A stretch of 64,000 nt of DNA from Rallus limicola (GCA_022605955.1 JAKCOZ010000041.1:3770501-3834500), one strand, 5' to 3'. Shown: positions 23,733-36,900, counted from the stretch's first letter. Program-made: numbers and translations. Notes: generated from the letters alone by a model not told the origin.

Positions 23733-26700
23733 AATGTAACAGCAGTGCTCGGTCAGATCTGAATTTTGCAAGTAGGTATGGGAAAATGGGCTACAGGGCA
23801 ACTGGTACTTTTCTTTAAACAGGGAGCACTGTAATCTGGGCACCTTCAAGATGAAGTGTTGCTGTTATATGCTGGGATCAAAGGAGACTGTGGTGCTAAT
23901 ACAAAACCTCTGGCCTTCTTAGACCTGTGAACCGTGTAGCAGAAGTATAATGCATGTGACACTACAAGGACAACAGTACTTGTAGTGCATTACTGACATG
24001 TAGAGATATATAGATTTTTATAAAGCTTTGTTTTAGAGAGGAAAAACTGGCCATCTACTCCAATCATCTGTCACATTTCATCCAGGCATCCTCTTAATCC
24101 TAACAACTTTAGTCCTCAGCTGACTATATGGCACAGCACAGGCAGAAAGACTAAAGATCATCATGCATTATTTAGTTACAATTAACTGCTTGAACTGTAC
24201 TGTTTTCATACTCCTAGCCTACAGCAAAAAACCACCTCTAAACGCATTAGCCTAAATTAATGGGTTGAACCTAAGTTGTTCTTCCTCATATTTGTGAAAG
24301 AGGCCGAGTGCTGCACTTCAGCTGCTGTGAAATAAACAAGGGTTTGGGCATCTGAGCACACAGTGAGTAGAAAAGTGGTAAGGACAGACACCCTTACTGC
24401 CTGAGGTGATGTGGTGGGTGCAGCCTGCCTTTGTTCCTCAATGGGATGCTTTGGCCAGGTCAGAACTTTCACAGCTCAATGTCTTCTGCACAGGTTCTTA
24501 TTTATTGAGCTTCAAGCTAAACTTAGAAGGGACAGACTTTTTAGCAGAGAAATGAAGCTGGCATGCTCATATTTGTTTATATTGCTGGTGTCAAGGCTTT
24601 TAGAAGGCCTTCCACCCAGCACAGGTCTGTCCTGAGCACTGCACTGTCCTGTACTGTACACCCAGTGCAGCCCTGGTTGAGTCATGGAACAGCCTTTCTG
24701 AGGGACTAGCTGCTCCCTAGCTCATCACTTTCATAAGAACAACATAAAAGTTAATGTTCAATATCTTAATAAAGCTGCCAGAGGTAAATATTGCTTTACT
24801 ACTTTCTTTATAAGGACACTAGACACACTCTGAGGGAGAGAAATACACCTTAGTGAAGCCAACTCTAAACTACTCTCCATCTTCCATGAGTAAATTTCCT
24901 TCAAAGGTCCCTGACAATACGACTGGTTTTGGGGATGCAGGTAGGAGGGAGGGTAAGAAAACAAAAAAATCACACACACACACCCTATACCAAACAAGCC
25001 TTCACTCCTAACCTCAGACACTGAGGATGTAAGGTTCTCTGTATTGCTTCAAACCACTTTCCTGTCATATCTGATGCTCTGTTACCACCCATAACTGATC
25101 TTTGTTGCTCCAGAGGAAGGAAGAAAACAAAACATAATACATGTAGCCAAGTAGACACTGAAGGAAAAAAAAAATCCTTCTAATGCCTGTAGGAGACTAA
25201 GGTGCAAGTAACTGATGACCCCATCTTCGTCTGGGTCTCAACAGTTCTGTATAGTGTACAATACTATACCAGTGAAAAAGGAGTCCAAAACTTTCTTACT
25301 ATTTTGATCAGATGCAGTTGTTTACAGTTGCAAGGCAGTGTTTCTTTTTGCACAAGATGTTAGGTGATTAGAAATCTAGGCTGGTTCAGCATACGTTCCC
25401 TTTTCAAACCTGGATCGACTCATTCTTCCTGTGATGGCTTCTAATGCCTCAGCTTTTTGAGATTCACTGGTGAAATGTCTCTCCCTCCTACTCATTTACT
25501 AAACCTTGAAGTTCTTCTGTGCAAATGCACAAATTGCATTTCCAACAACGTGCCAAAGAATACTCCAAGACTGACAGACAGATGCACATACAGCACAGAT
25601 AACACAACAGTTTCAGGGCTATCAGGAAAAGCGCACAGCAGTTTCTGTCTGCCCACATTAGCATCCAAGTCAGCTAAGCACTTCTTCTGTGCCTCTGAGT
25701 CATCTCAATTGCTATGGATTACCATCTCTCTGGAGATTCAGGGTGGCATTCCCATTATCCACTTAGCTACATCCTTTTACTATATCATCTACTTAAGCTG
25801 ATACTACCAGCTGCCGTTACCTCTGTGTTATGAATACTGGAGTTGATAGACATCAGCCTGCCATTCCTCCCTCTTCCAGAGCATGCAAAGTCAGAAAGTT
25901 TTGCAGCATTTAGCTCAGACCTTATAAACCATTTTGAAATAGCATAACCTAAACTTTGAAATTGGCTAGCACTAATTCTGATTTCTTGGTTATCAGTAAG
26001 TAACCATGACTTATTTCAGTACTGATCCATCATAATTCTCTCTTACTGAAAAAATACTTGCTGTAGATCTAAACCAGGATGGGAGCACCAGACATTTTCT
26101 CCCAACTCTAGTATTTTTTTCCATTGGTCTGCTGAATGACAGGATACAGAGTTTCCACAGCTTTTCCTATCCACCTATCAGTTATGTCATTTAAACAGTG
26201 TTACAATATAAGTCATAATCACAGTGGCTTGCACTCAAAAGGGAAGTGCAATTTTTAAGTTAATAGTGAAATCTATTTTGCTAGAGCCAGTTAGATCAAA
26301 TGATTAAGAGGACAGAGTTAAAACATGAATCACAGTGCAATACATCCTGCACTCATTATAAAATTATTCTAGTTACAAGCCTAGTTTTAAAACGACCTAC
26401 TATGTGACTCTATTCCATTAAGTTTTCCATAAAAATCACCTTGCTACCTTCAAAATGCTGTTCTCTGCTTTATGTCATAACTCCTAGACTGAATATCTTT
26501 CATGAACAAAGTTATTCAGTATTTCAAAGCTTTCTTATACCTGTTACTATTACAGTTATGGGAAACTTGCAGATTTGATAAAAAGTCTCCATCATATGTC
26601 ATCACATGCTTTAGCATGGCCTGAGGAGCTCCTAAATAACAGCAAAACTGTTCCAGGCACTTAAAGAGGCAGAAAGACCATAACCTGAAAAAGTTTAATT

Positions 26701-26939
26701 TAAAGAGAAAAAACCCCAACAAACATACCTAAGAGAAAGGCACTTAACACACAAAGAGAATCAATAGAATACTGCTCATTCAGCAACTTTTGGAAACAAG
26801 GAAGTAGCTGGGGGTACAAGGTACTGGGGGAGGCGTGGGAGATGAGGCTGAACCACAGCTGTACAAAATCACTGGTATAAACTAGGTGTTTGCTGAGACA
26901 CAACAGGAATTTTGGGGTGTGTCAGCTAGATTAGGTAAT
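23733..26939. other. Unique AT-rich DNA, nothing recognised
   Basis: About 3.2 kb without a recognised exon or transposon. It contains a short CA repeat at 24971-24983. The 114-codon plus-strand frame at 25457-25801 has no family resemblance and an ordinary AT-rich composition; I take it as chance. Confidence 0.5.
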
Positions 26940-27164
26940 TAGGGGAAATTCTTCACAGAGAGTGTGTTGAGGTGCTGGAACAGGCTGCCCAGAGAGGGGG
27001 TGGGTGCCCTGTATCTGGGGGTGTTCAAGGCCAGGTTGGCTGGGGCCCTGGGCAACCTTGTGTAGCTCCAGGCCCGGAGGTTGGTGTCCCTGCCTGTGGC
27101 AGGGGGTTGGAGCTCTGTGATCCTTGGGGTACCTTCCAAACCAGACCAGTCTGGAATTCAATGA
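26940..27164 (+). mobile_element. CR1 LINE 3' fragment, class X
   Basis: The fragment starts within the segment for FTEREC-like residues (GGGGAAATTCTTCACAGAG). It continues through GGCCAGGTTGGCTGGGGCCC and ends in CCAGACCAGTCTGGAATTCA, a mutated class X tail. It is nearly identical to the 3' part of 17160-17629. The minus-strand frames across it are antisense. Confidence 0.92.
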
Positions 27165-29134
27165 TATGTCTCTGCAAGACAGTAACATACATGTTGATCC
27201 CACAAACATCTAAATAAAATAATGAATTCCTTAGCGTGCCAAATCCTTCTTACTGCAGTACAGCACATTGGTGCTATGACCTCATTTGTGCATCCAGTAG
27301 GGAGCAGAGAGATGTCCTCCTCTTGTCCTTGGTGGTTTACTTTGAAATCATAGATACTGACATCAGCAAGAGGAGAAGTTGCCGAGTACTTCACAGGGTG
27401 ATTCCCAGACTGTGTGTATATTCATCTGTCTGAAACTGTATTCATTTAAAAGTCTGTACCCCTTTTGAGTGAAAAAATACTTCGTTTCTGTGGCTTATGA
27501 CAACCTTAGTAAGGAGCAGTGCTGTATTGATTCCTTCTTCAGTGTATATACAAACTCATTTACAATGTTATGACCTGAACTGTAGAGCACAAATTTAAAA
27601 TGACCTGTACATATTACTTGGTAACATTTGGATTGCAAGTTAAATACTCCCTGATTAAACATGAATGCTTTTCCCTGGGAGTACGAGATATCTTATCAGA
27701 AAAGCCTTCTTATCAAATTCACCATCCTGGAGGCAGACACATTCTCTTGCGGTGCTGGGAGTTTATAATGATAAAATTAACAATGTTGTATTTCCCAATG
27801 AAGTCAGCAGTAGTGCACTGCATCCTACCATTAATCATTAGAGCCAGTTCTCATAACAGAGCCACTCGCTGGCCCTCAGGCACCTGCATCACTCCCCAAG
27901 CAATTCCAGTCCCCAGCAATAACTTATCGCAGAAGCCAGGGATCAAGATTAAAAACCTGGTGAATAATGGGAGACTCTGTGCACCTCTATTCCTCTGGTA
28001 GATACAAGCAAGCTAATAACCTCCTTAAAGGGGAAGCAAATCATTCCATATTTTTCACTTTATAGACAAGCCAGAAAAGACCTGTATCTATGTCTCAGTA
28101 AAATTTATTATATTGTTTAAGTTGCTTGTTTCTGCCTCATGGAAAGCATCTGCATGCATAAAACATTGGGGGCTGGGGAGGGGGTTCTTCTGTAAAGCCC
28201 TCTTCCAAGTACATGATATTCTGCATTCCACTTAAAATGAAAACCACAGAGGAAAGAGATTTTAATTTAAATCAGAAAATCAGAAACATTACCCATTTTG
28301 CAAAAGCATTTGGGCAGGCAGTATAATCCGAAGCCAGATTTCCAGCAGGTAAAAAATGGCTTGAATTGACATTTGTGCCACAGAAGTGATAAAGAAGCCC
28401 TTGCAAATGCATTTCAGGCATGGCTTCTCCCCTCTCTCTCCTTCCCTGTCACAGGACATGGTACTAAAATGCTGAGTGTTCTCCTGCTGGTCAAAGTCAG
28501 TGCAATTCTCTGGGAAAGAGCCTGCCACAATTGGTGTAGCTCACGACTTGCTAAAGAAACAAGAGAGACTGGCAAGAAAAAATAGGAATATGTTACAGGA
28601 ACCTTAATGGCAACCCCACTTAAATGTACCTTCTGGGAGAGAGAAATGCATATATATGTGTATGTGTGTAGTTACTGTTATATGTAAATATATAACTAGA
28701 TATACAATAAAGTTTTTGTCTTATTCAGTTCAATATCAAATATTATTCCCCTTTTCAGTCCATTTGCAGAATTCCCCCTGTTATTCCTATTTTCACCTAC
28801 TGAGCATATGCAACTTCTAAATTATTATTATCCTCTGTATTCAAAAATGAATCTGGAAAAATATTTGCAACCCTACAGTAATCTGAAAGGAAGAAAAGGA
28901 AGTAGAGTCTGAGCTAAGAGACTGAGACATGGTGTATTGCACTGCTCCTTCAGCATTCTCTAGAATTTAATATCTCAAGGTCTTGGGGTTTGTATGAGGT
29001 TACTACAAAGGCGATGCTTGAATTCCTGAGTGAAAAACAGTAATTGCAGTGCTTAACATAATTAATAATTGCTACAGATTTTGCACAAGGTGAGCAGAGA
29101 AAGGATTCCAAACATGGCATTAAAAAGGAAGGAA
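27165..29134. other. Unique DNA with possible constrained stretches
   Basis: No gene was recognised. The stretch 27840-28030 is less AT-rich than its surroundings, free of known repeats and has a purine-pyrimidine texture reminiscent of conserved non-coding DNA. That is only an impression. A short TA/TG-rich patch lies at about 28649-28700. Confidence 0.4.
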
Positions 29135-29189
29135 ATCACAGAATTGTAGGGGTTGGAAAAGACCTCAAGAGATCATCAGGTCTGACCCC
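29135..29189 (-). mobile_element. CR1 3'-end scrap
   Basis: A 55-bp piece, ATCACAGAATTGTAGGGGTT followed by GGAAAAGACCTCAAGAGATC, is a reverse-complement CR1 3' end cut off after about 50 bases. It lies 87 bp before a CR1 copy in the opposite orientation. Confidence 0.8.
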
Positions 29190-29276
29190 GAATACAGGAA
29201 ATTTAAGAAAGAGAAAGGTAAAAGTGCTGTTTTAAAAGTATCCAGTTAACATAAGTGGTACTTTGCCACACCAGCA

Positions 29277-29667
29277 TATGAGGAGAGGCTGAGTGAGCTA
29301 GGGCTGTTCAGCCTGGAGAAAAGAAGACTAAGGGGGGACCTTCTTCATGTTTATCAAGATCTGAAGGATGGGATGCAGGGGAAATGGGCAGCCCCTTTTC
29401 AGTGTCTGTGGGGACAGGACAAGGGGCAATGGCAGCAAGTTAGAGCCTAGGAAGTTCCCCAGCAAGATGGGGCAGAACTTTTCCCCAGTGAGGGTGAGGG
29501 AGCCCTGGGCCAGGCTGCCCAGGGGGGTGGGGAGTCTCCATCTCTGGAGAGATTCCAGCCCCGTCTGGACGCCGCCCTGTGCACTATGAGCTGGGGAGCT
29601 GCTTTGGCAGGGGGTTGGACCCCATGAGCTCTCCAGCTCCCTTCCAACCCCTGGGATTCTGAGATGG
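29277..29667 (+). mobile_element. CR1 LINE, 5'-truncated, 3'-end class Y
   Basis: This plus-strand copy begins in the ORF2 C-terminus (TATGAGGAGAGGCTGAGTGA). It keeps the complete run through CTTCTTCATGTTTATCAAG, the CAGCCCCTTTTCAGTGTCTG region and CAGAACTTTTCCCCAGTGAG, and ends in CCAACCCCTGGGATTCTGAG. It is the best in-window reference for class Y, and it shows what is missing from the chimeric copy at 38704-39215. Confidence 0.93.
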
Positions 29668-31500
29668 CTTAGTCAACAGCAATTTCAGACAACACACTGA
29701 GTTGAACCAGTGTAATACACAACACTGTTTCTTTGAGAAAGGAACTATAAGTGAGTCATTATTGGGCTGATTTCATAATGAATACTACGTGGGTTTGGAG
29801 GTTAAATCTCTGTCACTGTGGATTTAATTTGCCATTTAGAGTATAGGAAATGTTAAGAATTACGGAGACAGCAAAGAAATCTTTAAAAACTGAAACAAAA
29901 AAATCTGAGACAAGGAACAGGTATCAGACATGACCACAGAAATTTGTGCAGTGAAACTAGCCATTGAACCTAATTGTAAAGTTTAAGTTATCAACTGCTT
30001 TCCTAAGAGTTTTCATAAACCAGTTATTTTTGACTGACAGGTCTCAAATATTCAGCCTCTGATTTTCCCATCTACTAAAAATACAGGTTCACCATGGTTA
30101 TGAAAGCTTGATACACCTCAAAAGCTTTCTAAGTGCACACTTGAATGAGACAAAAGTCACTAGTACATACAGGTGTATCTGTAAACCTACACAAAAACCA
30201 CATTATGCTTAATTACATAGAAACAATGTAATAATGTATTAAGGTAATGGATGTATTACTGAATAGATGCAGCTCTGAACACCATATGATACGCTGGAGT
30301 GTGAATAGTTCAAGCTTAGTGCTATTCCTGTTTCTTCGTCAGGTAATTGGAAACAGGGACAACGTTGGACTCAGAAATGTGTTGTGATCAGTCCAAAATA
30401 AGTAACAACAACCAGAAAGTAATTTGAATGTCACAGTATTCCAGTCATAGTCAATCTATACACAGCTATTTCCACCTAAAATCATGTTCAGTTTGAGCCT
30501 AGGACAGGAAAACCTGACACTGAATTGAATAATTTTGCTGCATATTTTTTTCCTATTGACAATCATTTTCTACAAAAATGTAGTCCTTAATGATTGGATC
30601 TTCATTTTTGAGAGAAGAATTTAAAAGCATAGTATTATACACCACGTTTCAGCAAAATATCTCTACTGAGAATATCTTGGGATCCAGCAATTCTTATTAA
30701 AATTACAAAAGTCTGTTGCTGGGGGGAGAACAGAGAATACTGCAAGTCACACAGTTTCTGGGATTTTAAAATACTATAGCATGAATGCATGTCATTCGCT
30801 TTACAACCGTCAGAACTGGTGTCCACTGAAGCCTTTAGAGATATGATGCTATTAGCAGCTTCTCCGTATGTTCTTGAAGGAGGGAAGATCAATGGGAGAA
30901 GGCTTGAAAAGCTGGGTACAATTGATGTAGTGCTGATGGAAGAGCGGAGCTGCAGAGGTATTTTGGTCATGTGTCAGGGAAGGCAGGCGACAACCTGATT
31001 AAAATGTTTCTGCAGGATTATGCTTCAGAGAACACTTCCTCAGTCTTGCAGCAAAGGCTTTCAGTTAACAAAAAGTACTGGCTTTCTGAGCATTCACACG
31101 AGGTCACAGAGGTTTTTCTAAATCAGATCTTTGTACCTGGGCAAACAATTCAGTAAGGACATACCCACACAGCAGAATTTATGTTCCATTCTTGAGTTGG
31201 TCCTCACCATGCAGAATACAGACCACTCCAAAGCCAGAAAGTTATGTGCCACTCATGTCAATGTCTCTTTCTCACCACTGTGGATGACCTCTGCCTACTC
31301 GTAAGCCTGAAAAACTGTCCTGCTGACTTAAATAATCAATAGACCTTTTCTAGTCTTGCTATCAATTCTTTATTCACAAGCAGTGAAAACTAAGCCAGAT
31401 GGAGCTCAGTGGTACCCACTGAAAGACCACGAGACGTCAGGCTCAAACCAAAATGCTTGACATTCTACTCAATCATCAGAAAAAGGCTTTGCTTTCTCCT
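29668..31500. other. Unique AT-rich DNA, nothing firmly recognised
   Basis: No transposon was seen. The stretch 30780-31000 keeps several CpG sites and has open frames on both strands (30789-30998 plus, 30635-30970 minus), but neither peptide resembles a family I know. It could be constrained non-coding sequence or chance. Confidence 0.4.
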
Positions 31501-31535
31501 CCGCCCCCGCCCCCCCCCCCCCCCCCCCCCCCCCC
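31501..31535. repeat. Poly-C tract of 26 with C/G-rich lead
   Basis: After CCGCCCCCG the plus strand has an uninterrupted run of 26 C (31510-31535). The minus strand is thus a long G-run able to form G-quadruplexes. Such a homopolymer is rare in bird DNA and its true length is likely uncertain in the assembly. An old CR1 begins about 20 bp after it. Confidence 0.95.
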
Positions 31536-31555
31536 TTGTATGTGATTGAACACTG

Positions 31556-31730
31556 TAACATGCTGCCTAGAAAGGCATTTTCCATTCTTGGAGATATTCT
31601 GCACCCACTTGGGCATTGCCCTTAAAAACCTGTCCTACCTGACCCTGCTTTGAGCAGAGGGAGTAGACTAGACAGTCTCCAGATGTGCCCCAACCAAGCT
31701 CAACCGTTCTGTAGACTTGTGATTCTATAA
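31556..31730 (+). mobile_element. CR1 3' fragment, old
   Basis: The order AACATGCTGCCTAGAAAGG, CATTCTTGGAGATATTCTG, CCTGACCCTGCTTTGAGCAG, GAGTAGACTAGACAGTCTCC and finally GTGATTCTATAA follows the 3' end of older CR1 families, with many substitutions. It lies directly after the poly-C tract. The minus-strand frame at 31567-31749 is antisense. Confidence 0.85.
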
Positions 31731-32444
31731 AAAGATAAATATACATCATCCATAGGTGATGCTTTGTAACTCATCCTGGCCCAATGCTTTTAACTGCAAA
31801 TCTAAGAGATGTCTGTGGTTACACACATGATGTACAAATATAGGTTCTTTGAAGCATTCCTTCTCAGGGAGTGGCAATCACCTTTCAACACACACTCCTC
31901 ACTCTGATATCAAAATGGGCCTTGATAGTTTCAAAGAACTACATGTGTGGTCCTTGTAGTACAAGGGACTGGAGGTTAACACAGGTACAACAGCTGTATG
32001 AGTGGGATAGTGGGCAAGACGGCAGCCCACAGAAGGGACCTGTTCACAAGGAATGGTTGGGGAAAGGGTTAATCAGATATTAAATGAGAAAGAGGTTCAT
32101 GAAAGATCACAGTGGATGCTGTTGTGGGGAAAATATTCAGTCTCCCAGGGCCATAGAACAGAGAAATTAGGGACTGTCAGAAACAATGATGGTACAAAAG
32201 TGAGTCTAAACCTAAATATAAGGTGTAAGTATCTGCTAGACCTGACTTAAGCCTGGAACAACAGAAGTTTTTATTTAGGAAATCAGCTAAGAAAACTCTG
32301 TGGTCAGGCCTCTCTCAACAATCATACAGTGTTTCATTTAGGTAAATGCTTGAGCCTTAAGATATTGTTTTCTCTGAAAGAGGCTCTAAGTCAGCATTGC
32401 AGATGGAGGGGCTTGGGGGGAAAGCACCAGTGAAGACAAGCAGT
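31731..32444. other. Unique DNA, nothing recognised
   Basis: No gene or named repeat. A near-palindrome GTCCTTGTAGTACAAGGGAC lies at about 31950-31969, with one unpaired base. Confidence 0.45.
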
Positions 32445-32494
32445 ATCATAGCATATCCCGAGTTAGGAGGGACCCACAAGGATCATCAAAGTCC
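32445..32494 (-). mobile_element. CR1 3'-end scrap, degraded
   Basis: ATCATAGCATATCCCGAGTT followed by AGGAGGGACCCACAAGGATC and ATCAAAGTCC has the layout of a reverse-complement CR1 tail, but it is short and diverged. Confidence 0.6.
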
Positions 32495-32915
32495 ATACTA
32501 GCAGAGACAGTCAGGACATAGAACAGTTCTGAAAGTCAGAGAGGCAAGTTAACTTTGTGTTATATTGTGGAGGGAATATTAGATTTCAAGTAGCTGTACA
32601 AGACACCAGAGAAAAATCCAAGAATGACTACTCTTGCAAAGGATGTAGCATTGAGGGGAGGGTTGGGGGTTTTTTCCCCTTTTAAAGAAAATATTCTTAA
32701 TCCTGTAGCTCTTAGTCCAATACAATTCATGATTAGTCCCTCTGTTCTATGAGGACACTAGCCACCCTAACACCAGGTAATGTAAGACTGCAGTTACAAG
32801 CTAAAACTTAGAATTCTTAGACTGTTAGAAAAGTTTCCCTGACTGGTTACTTTTTCCTGCAAATTGGTCTACATGTATCAGAGTCTTTAGGATTCATGCA
32901 GCATTGCCCATCCAG

Positions 32916-32984
32916 ATTAAAATAAAATACAATACAATAAAAACCAAAAATAAAATAAAATAATATAATATAAAATAAAATAGA
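32916..32984. repeat. (AAAAT)n-type pentanucleotide repeat, imperfect
   Basis: The tract is built of AATAAAAT, ACAATA and AATATAAT variants, purine-biased on the plus strand and without G until its end. It is a typical imperfect A-rich microsatellite. Confidence 0.9.
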
Positions 32985-33390
32985 ATGCTGAAGTAAATTA
33001 AGCTGAAATAAAGTAATATTTATCATTTGATTTTTCACCAGGAAGTGAAATTTTGGAATTATTCAACTAGGCTTGATTTATATGTAAAAAAACCAAAACT
33101 CAACTATAAAAGTGAAAGCAAAGATTCAATCTTGAAAGCACTTATGATGTGAATAATTAAAAAACTCTAGAGTAAAATTATTCATGCTTTGGACTTCAAG
33201 CACAAGTGTCAGCATGAAAAAAAAATCAACTTCTCTTCTTACATTGAAACTTACAGCTTTATATTGTCTATTTTATCTTCCTAAAATTCCCCCTGATTGC
33301 AATGTGTAGTTTGCAGGAGATGATACTCAGTACGTGATCATGTCATTTAAACCCTGCCTATTTCGGGTACTGAATGTGTTGCACATTTGT

Positions 33391-33459
33391 GAGATTATCT
33401 GCCTCTTATAAAGCCCCACCTTGTATTTATATACAATCAAGATACAGATATTTATAATT
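33391..33459 (-). repeat. Donor-like block A of the chimeric CR1
   Basis: The reverse complement of this block is nearly identical to 38918-38982, differing at about two positions within the GGTGGGG/GGGGAGG part. Key sub-motifs in the minus direction are ATTATAAATATCTGTATCTT, TGTATATAAATACAAGG and GGCTTTATAAGAGGCAGATA. It is not CR1 sequence and occurs only these two times in the window. It lies about 145 bp beyond the 3' end of the CR1 copy at 33604-33932. Confidence 0.9.
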
Positions 33460-33603
33460 TAGTTACTAAAAGATTGCAGTTTCCCTTAATGGTCACTTTA
33501 TAGTTATCTCACCTGCTAATGCTGTCCTTGAAATTGTGCTTAGATTACAAACATCTCTAATGGAAACAGAAGACATTTCCAAAGATCCATATATTTTGGT
33601 AAT

Positions 33604-33932
33604 ATCACAGAATCCCAGGGGTTGGAAGGGAGCTGGAGAGCTCATGGGGTCCACGCCTCTGCCAAAGCAGCTCCCCAGCTCAGATTGCACAGGGCGGCGT
33701 CCAGATGGGGCTGGAATCTCTCCAGAGATGGAGACTCCACACCCCCCTGGGCAGCCTGGCCCAGGGCTCCCTCACCCTCCCTGGGGAAAAGTTCTTCCCC
33801 ATCTTGCTGGGGAACTTCCTAGGCTCCAACTTGCTGCCATTGCCCCTTGTCCTGTCCCCACAGACACTGAAAAGGGGCTGCCCATTTCCCCTGCATCCCA
33901 TCCTTCAGATCTTGATAAACATCAAGAAGGTC
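33604..33932 (-). mobile_element. CR1 LINE, 5'-truncated, 3'-end class Y
   Basis: This minus-strand copy starts on the left with ATCACAGAATCCCAGGGGTT. It matches the reverse complement of 29277-29667 throughout and ends on the right at the segment AACATCAAGAAGGTC. The plus-strand frames that span it (33536-34093 and 33705-33986) are antisense, and the minus-strand frame at 33680-33901 is off-frame. Confidence 0.93.
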
Positions 33933-36900
33933 ACAATGCACACGGTCAAGCTGTTATACATGCAATGCCCGCAGTCACTCTGGTGAACACAAGCCGTCAT
34001 CAGCTTGTGAATGCCCTCAAAGGTGTAAGCAACTTCTATGAAGGAAAAACCCTGAATATCAAAGGAACACAACTACTCCTTAGACTTGAATAAAAATATT
34101 TCTATTCTACCAGAAGTGCTCAGGTACGAAACATCGTTCAAGTCTTTTCTTCTTTCAGGTGGCTTAGCTTTGCACAAACTTCTCTTCAATGCAGAATTGT
34201 AATATGACTTTTCAGGGAAGAGGGATTTGGGATTTTTTTTAGTGTCTTATTAAGCTATGAAGATTGGAACATTTTGCTGAGTTAAGGTGATTCACTACAT
34301 TACCCTGCTTAAGCTCAATATCTATTTCTGTGTTGCCTATTTTAATCTTAGTTGCAAGTTAAACTGACATTGCTGAAGCTTTTTTTTTTCTAAGGGTTCC
34401 CAACGCATAAGCTAATGGAGTTTTGTCTGTTCAGCAGATGGACAGCAATTGATTAAGCTTCAGTGACTTGTCTATGGAGATGAATTCCTAAAGACACTGA
34501 TTTGCAAAATCGGAAATCCAGTAATAGATTACACTTGTAGAATATTCCAGTACAGCACTCTGGAAAAGAGTGGAATCTGTGTGCATGAGACTGAATGGCT
34601 GTTTTAGCCCTCCCAGTTTATGTAGGGCAACAATTTTATGCTCTATCAAATGGTGGGATATTAAAGAGTGGAAACGTGCCCCTCTACTAAACTGATTTCA
34701 CCGACTTTTGAAAGGTCTGCAATCTCTAAAGAGGCAGATCTTTTTAGGAAAGCTTTCCTAACATATAAAAGCAAAGTATACTCTGATATAACTTAAGGAA
34801 ATGCAAAAACAGAAAGGAGAGTTTACTGAACCTCCCCAACCTGATAGGGGCTGACAGTCAAAAGCTGAGAAAGGTACACTATGAACTGCTTCCCATGGCT
34901 CAGAATGTGTTCTTCAATTCAATATTATAAAGAGCAAAGCAGATTTCAGAGTTGAGCAAATTTAGCATGTAAATTTAGACTCTCTGCTTTCAAAATTTCT
35001 ATCTCTATGAACTCACTTTTTTTTTGTTTTCTCTTCTAAGCAGCAAACTGACACAAACAGCTTAGGGATCAATAAGCAACTTGTTTTGTGGTCTCTATGT
35101 GCATTGATTCACAAAAACCGTTTGTCTCCTTGTAGAGATCATAATGAAACAATTATCAGTTAATAATGCACTATGACATCATAAAGAACCAATCAGAATG
35201 CTGAGTAATCATAGGTTTCTTGTCCCAATATATCATCTGTATATTGTAGGTCATTGAGTTTCAGAATAAATCAATATACATTTCTTTCCATGGCCTGGGT
35301 GTTTTGCAAGTGCTTGTGCAATTTCTTCCTGAAGAAACAAAAGACCACCTGAAAAAAAATCAGGTATCTCTAGATTCTATTAACCTGGAAATAAATGAAA
35401 GACAGCAGATATTAAATGAAAAATTTGTGTTGAGGAGTTTAGCATACAATACGTATTAGAATTGATGTTCTCATTTTTAGCTAGAAACATGTTCTGAATT
35501 GATTTAAGGAGCCAATTTTGGTACCTTATGTGTGAGATATACATAGGAGCAGAAAAGCCAAGAAGTTTTACTGAGCCAAGAATTTTAGTTGAGATTAAAT
35601 TTAAATTGCTAACCTTTGTAGACATGCAATGGTAAATTCAGAAACTCTATGTAATCATTACAATCCAGGGTATGAGAGACCTCCACAACACACCAGGAAA
35701 ACTCATGTGGGAAGAGACTTTGTGAGGTATCTAGCCCACGGTCCTGTAGGAAACTGTATATTTAAACTTCTCCAATGAACCCAATCTTCAGTAGGGCTGT
35801 TGCCTAAGAATGCCTAAAGCTATCTGTCAGAAATATTTTTCTCAAGTGTTACTGACAAATCCTAGTCTAGAATATACTTATTCCTTCTACATATTTTTGA
35901 AACCTCCAGGTATAGTATGTTGATAGTAAAGGTCCTCATTTGGTCATTTTTAGAGCAGACTGTCGGATATCACGGAAACATCTCCAAAAATGAGGTCATT
36001 AAATCTAACTAGCATAGTATATAAATCTTACCTAGCAAGGTTCTGATCATTTTCTTTAAACAGAGTAGTCCCTATAGTACCATACTTCAAAAATCCAAAA
36101 TACACAGTTGCAAGTCTTTTCTCCTTCATCAAAGATGGTGAAAATTCACCTCTCTTGTATCACCTCTACTTTGTTTATCCATGGCTTTTGAGAGGCATTT
36201 AATACAACCTCCTTTGGTCCTTCAGATCAGGACCACAGTGGGCAGACAGATAAATAGACAAAGGTTCTAATGGGAACTGTGTGACACAGGAAGGTCAGTA
36301 AAGGCTAGTAAGTGGGGAGTTAGCCTCACACAGTTGCAAAGGCTGTGTTTTATACAGATTTGTTTATCGGATCATCCCCTGTAATTTCTAGATTGTCCTG
36401 GAACTACAAACTACAGCAGTTTTTGATAGATTCTTTAGCTACTACACAAGCACTTGGATTTAAAAAAAAATATATATATACTGGGAATGCAGGTTAAGTC
36501 CCCTGGGTAAGTAAACAGAGTACCAAAGGTACTGGAGTAAATATTCTTCCTGTGTTCTTATTTGATTAAAACTTCAATAGCATTTCAATCTTGTGTTTCT
36601 GAACTGATTCTTCACATGATTATTGTGCCAGTCAGTTAGAATACCTTTTGGTATCTGTAAGGAATTAACTTCATTCCCATGACTAAAACAGTACCTATTT
36701 TTGTCAATGTTCCCTCCAGTCACCCTTTCAATACTGATATGTTCTCTGAAAGCAGCAGGGTGGGCTGTGCAACCTCTCTTCTGTACGTAATTCTTTCCCA
36801 AGACACATGAAGGTCTCTGAAGCAGCCTCCTATCACTGCTTCTATTCAGTAAATTGCACTGGCTGCTTTCACTGCTGCTGAAGATGAAATTTCAGTTTCC

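Larger units (their letters stand above)
32495..33603. other. AT-rich DNA holding a simple repeat and a duplicated 69-bp block
   Basis: No gene was recognised. The stretch includes an AAAAT-type simple repeat at 32916-32984 and the block 33391-33459, whose reverse complement recurs inside the CR1 copy at 38704-39215. Confidence 0.6.

Noticed and set aside
25457..25801. 114-codon plus-strand frame
   Set aside because: No family resemblance, no codon bias visible and AT-rich chance composition. A cross-species coding test would decide.
30635..30998. Overlapping open frames on both strands
   Set aside because: Neither peptide has a recognisable domain, and opposite-strand overlap in low-repeat DNA is common by chance.
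31943..31975. Near-palindrome GTCCTTGTAGTACAAGGGAC
   Set aside because: It is short, imperfect and isolated, with no further structure around it.
33536..34093. 185-codon plus-strand open frame
   Set aside because: Its middle is antisense to the class Y CR1 at 33604-33932, and its ends are chance extensions into unique DNA.
35700..35850. Possible ancient CR1 3' end (GGGAAGAGACTTTGTGAGG and nearby)
   Set aside because: The similarity is too short and diverged to separate from chance without a repeat library.
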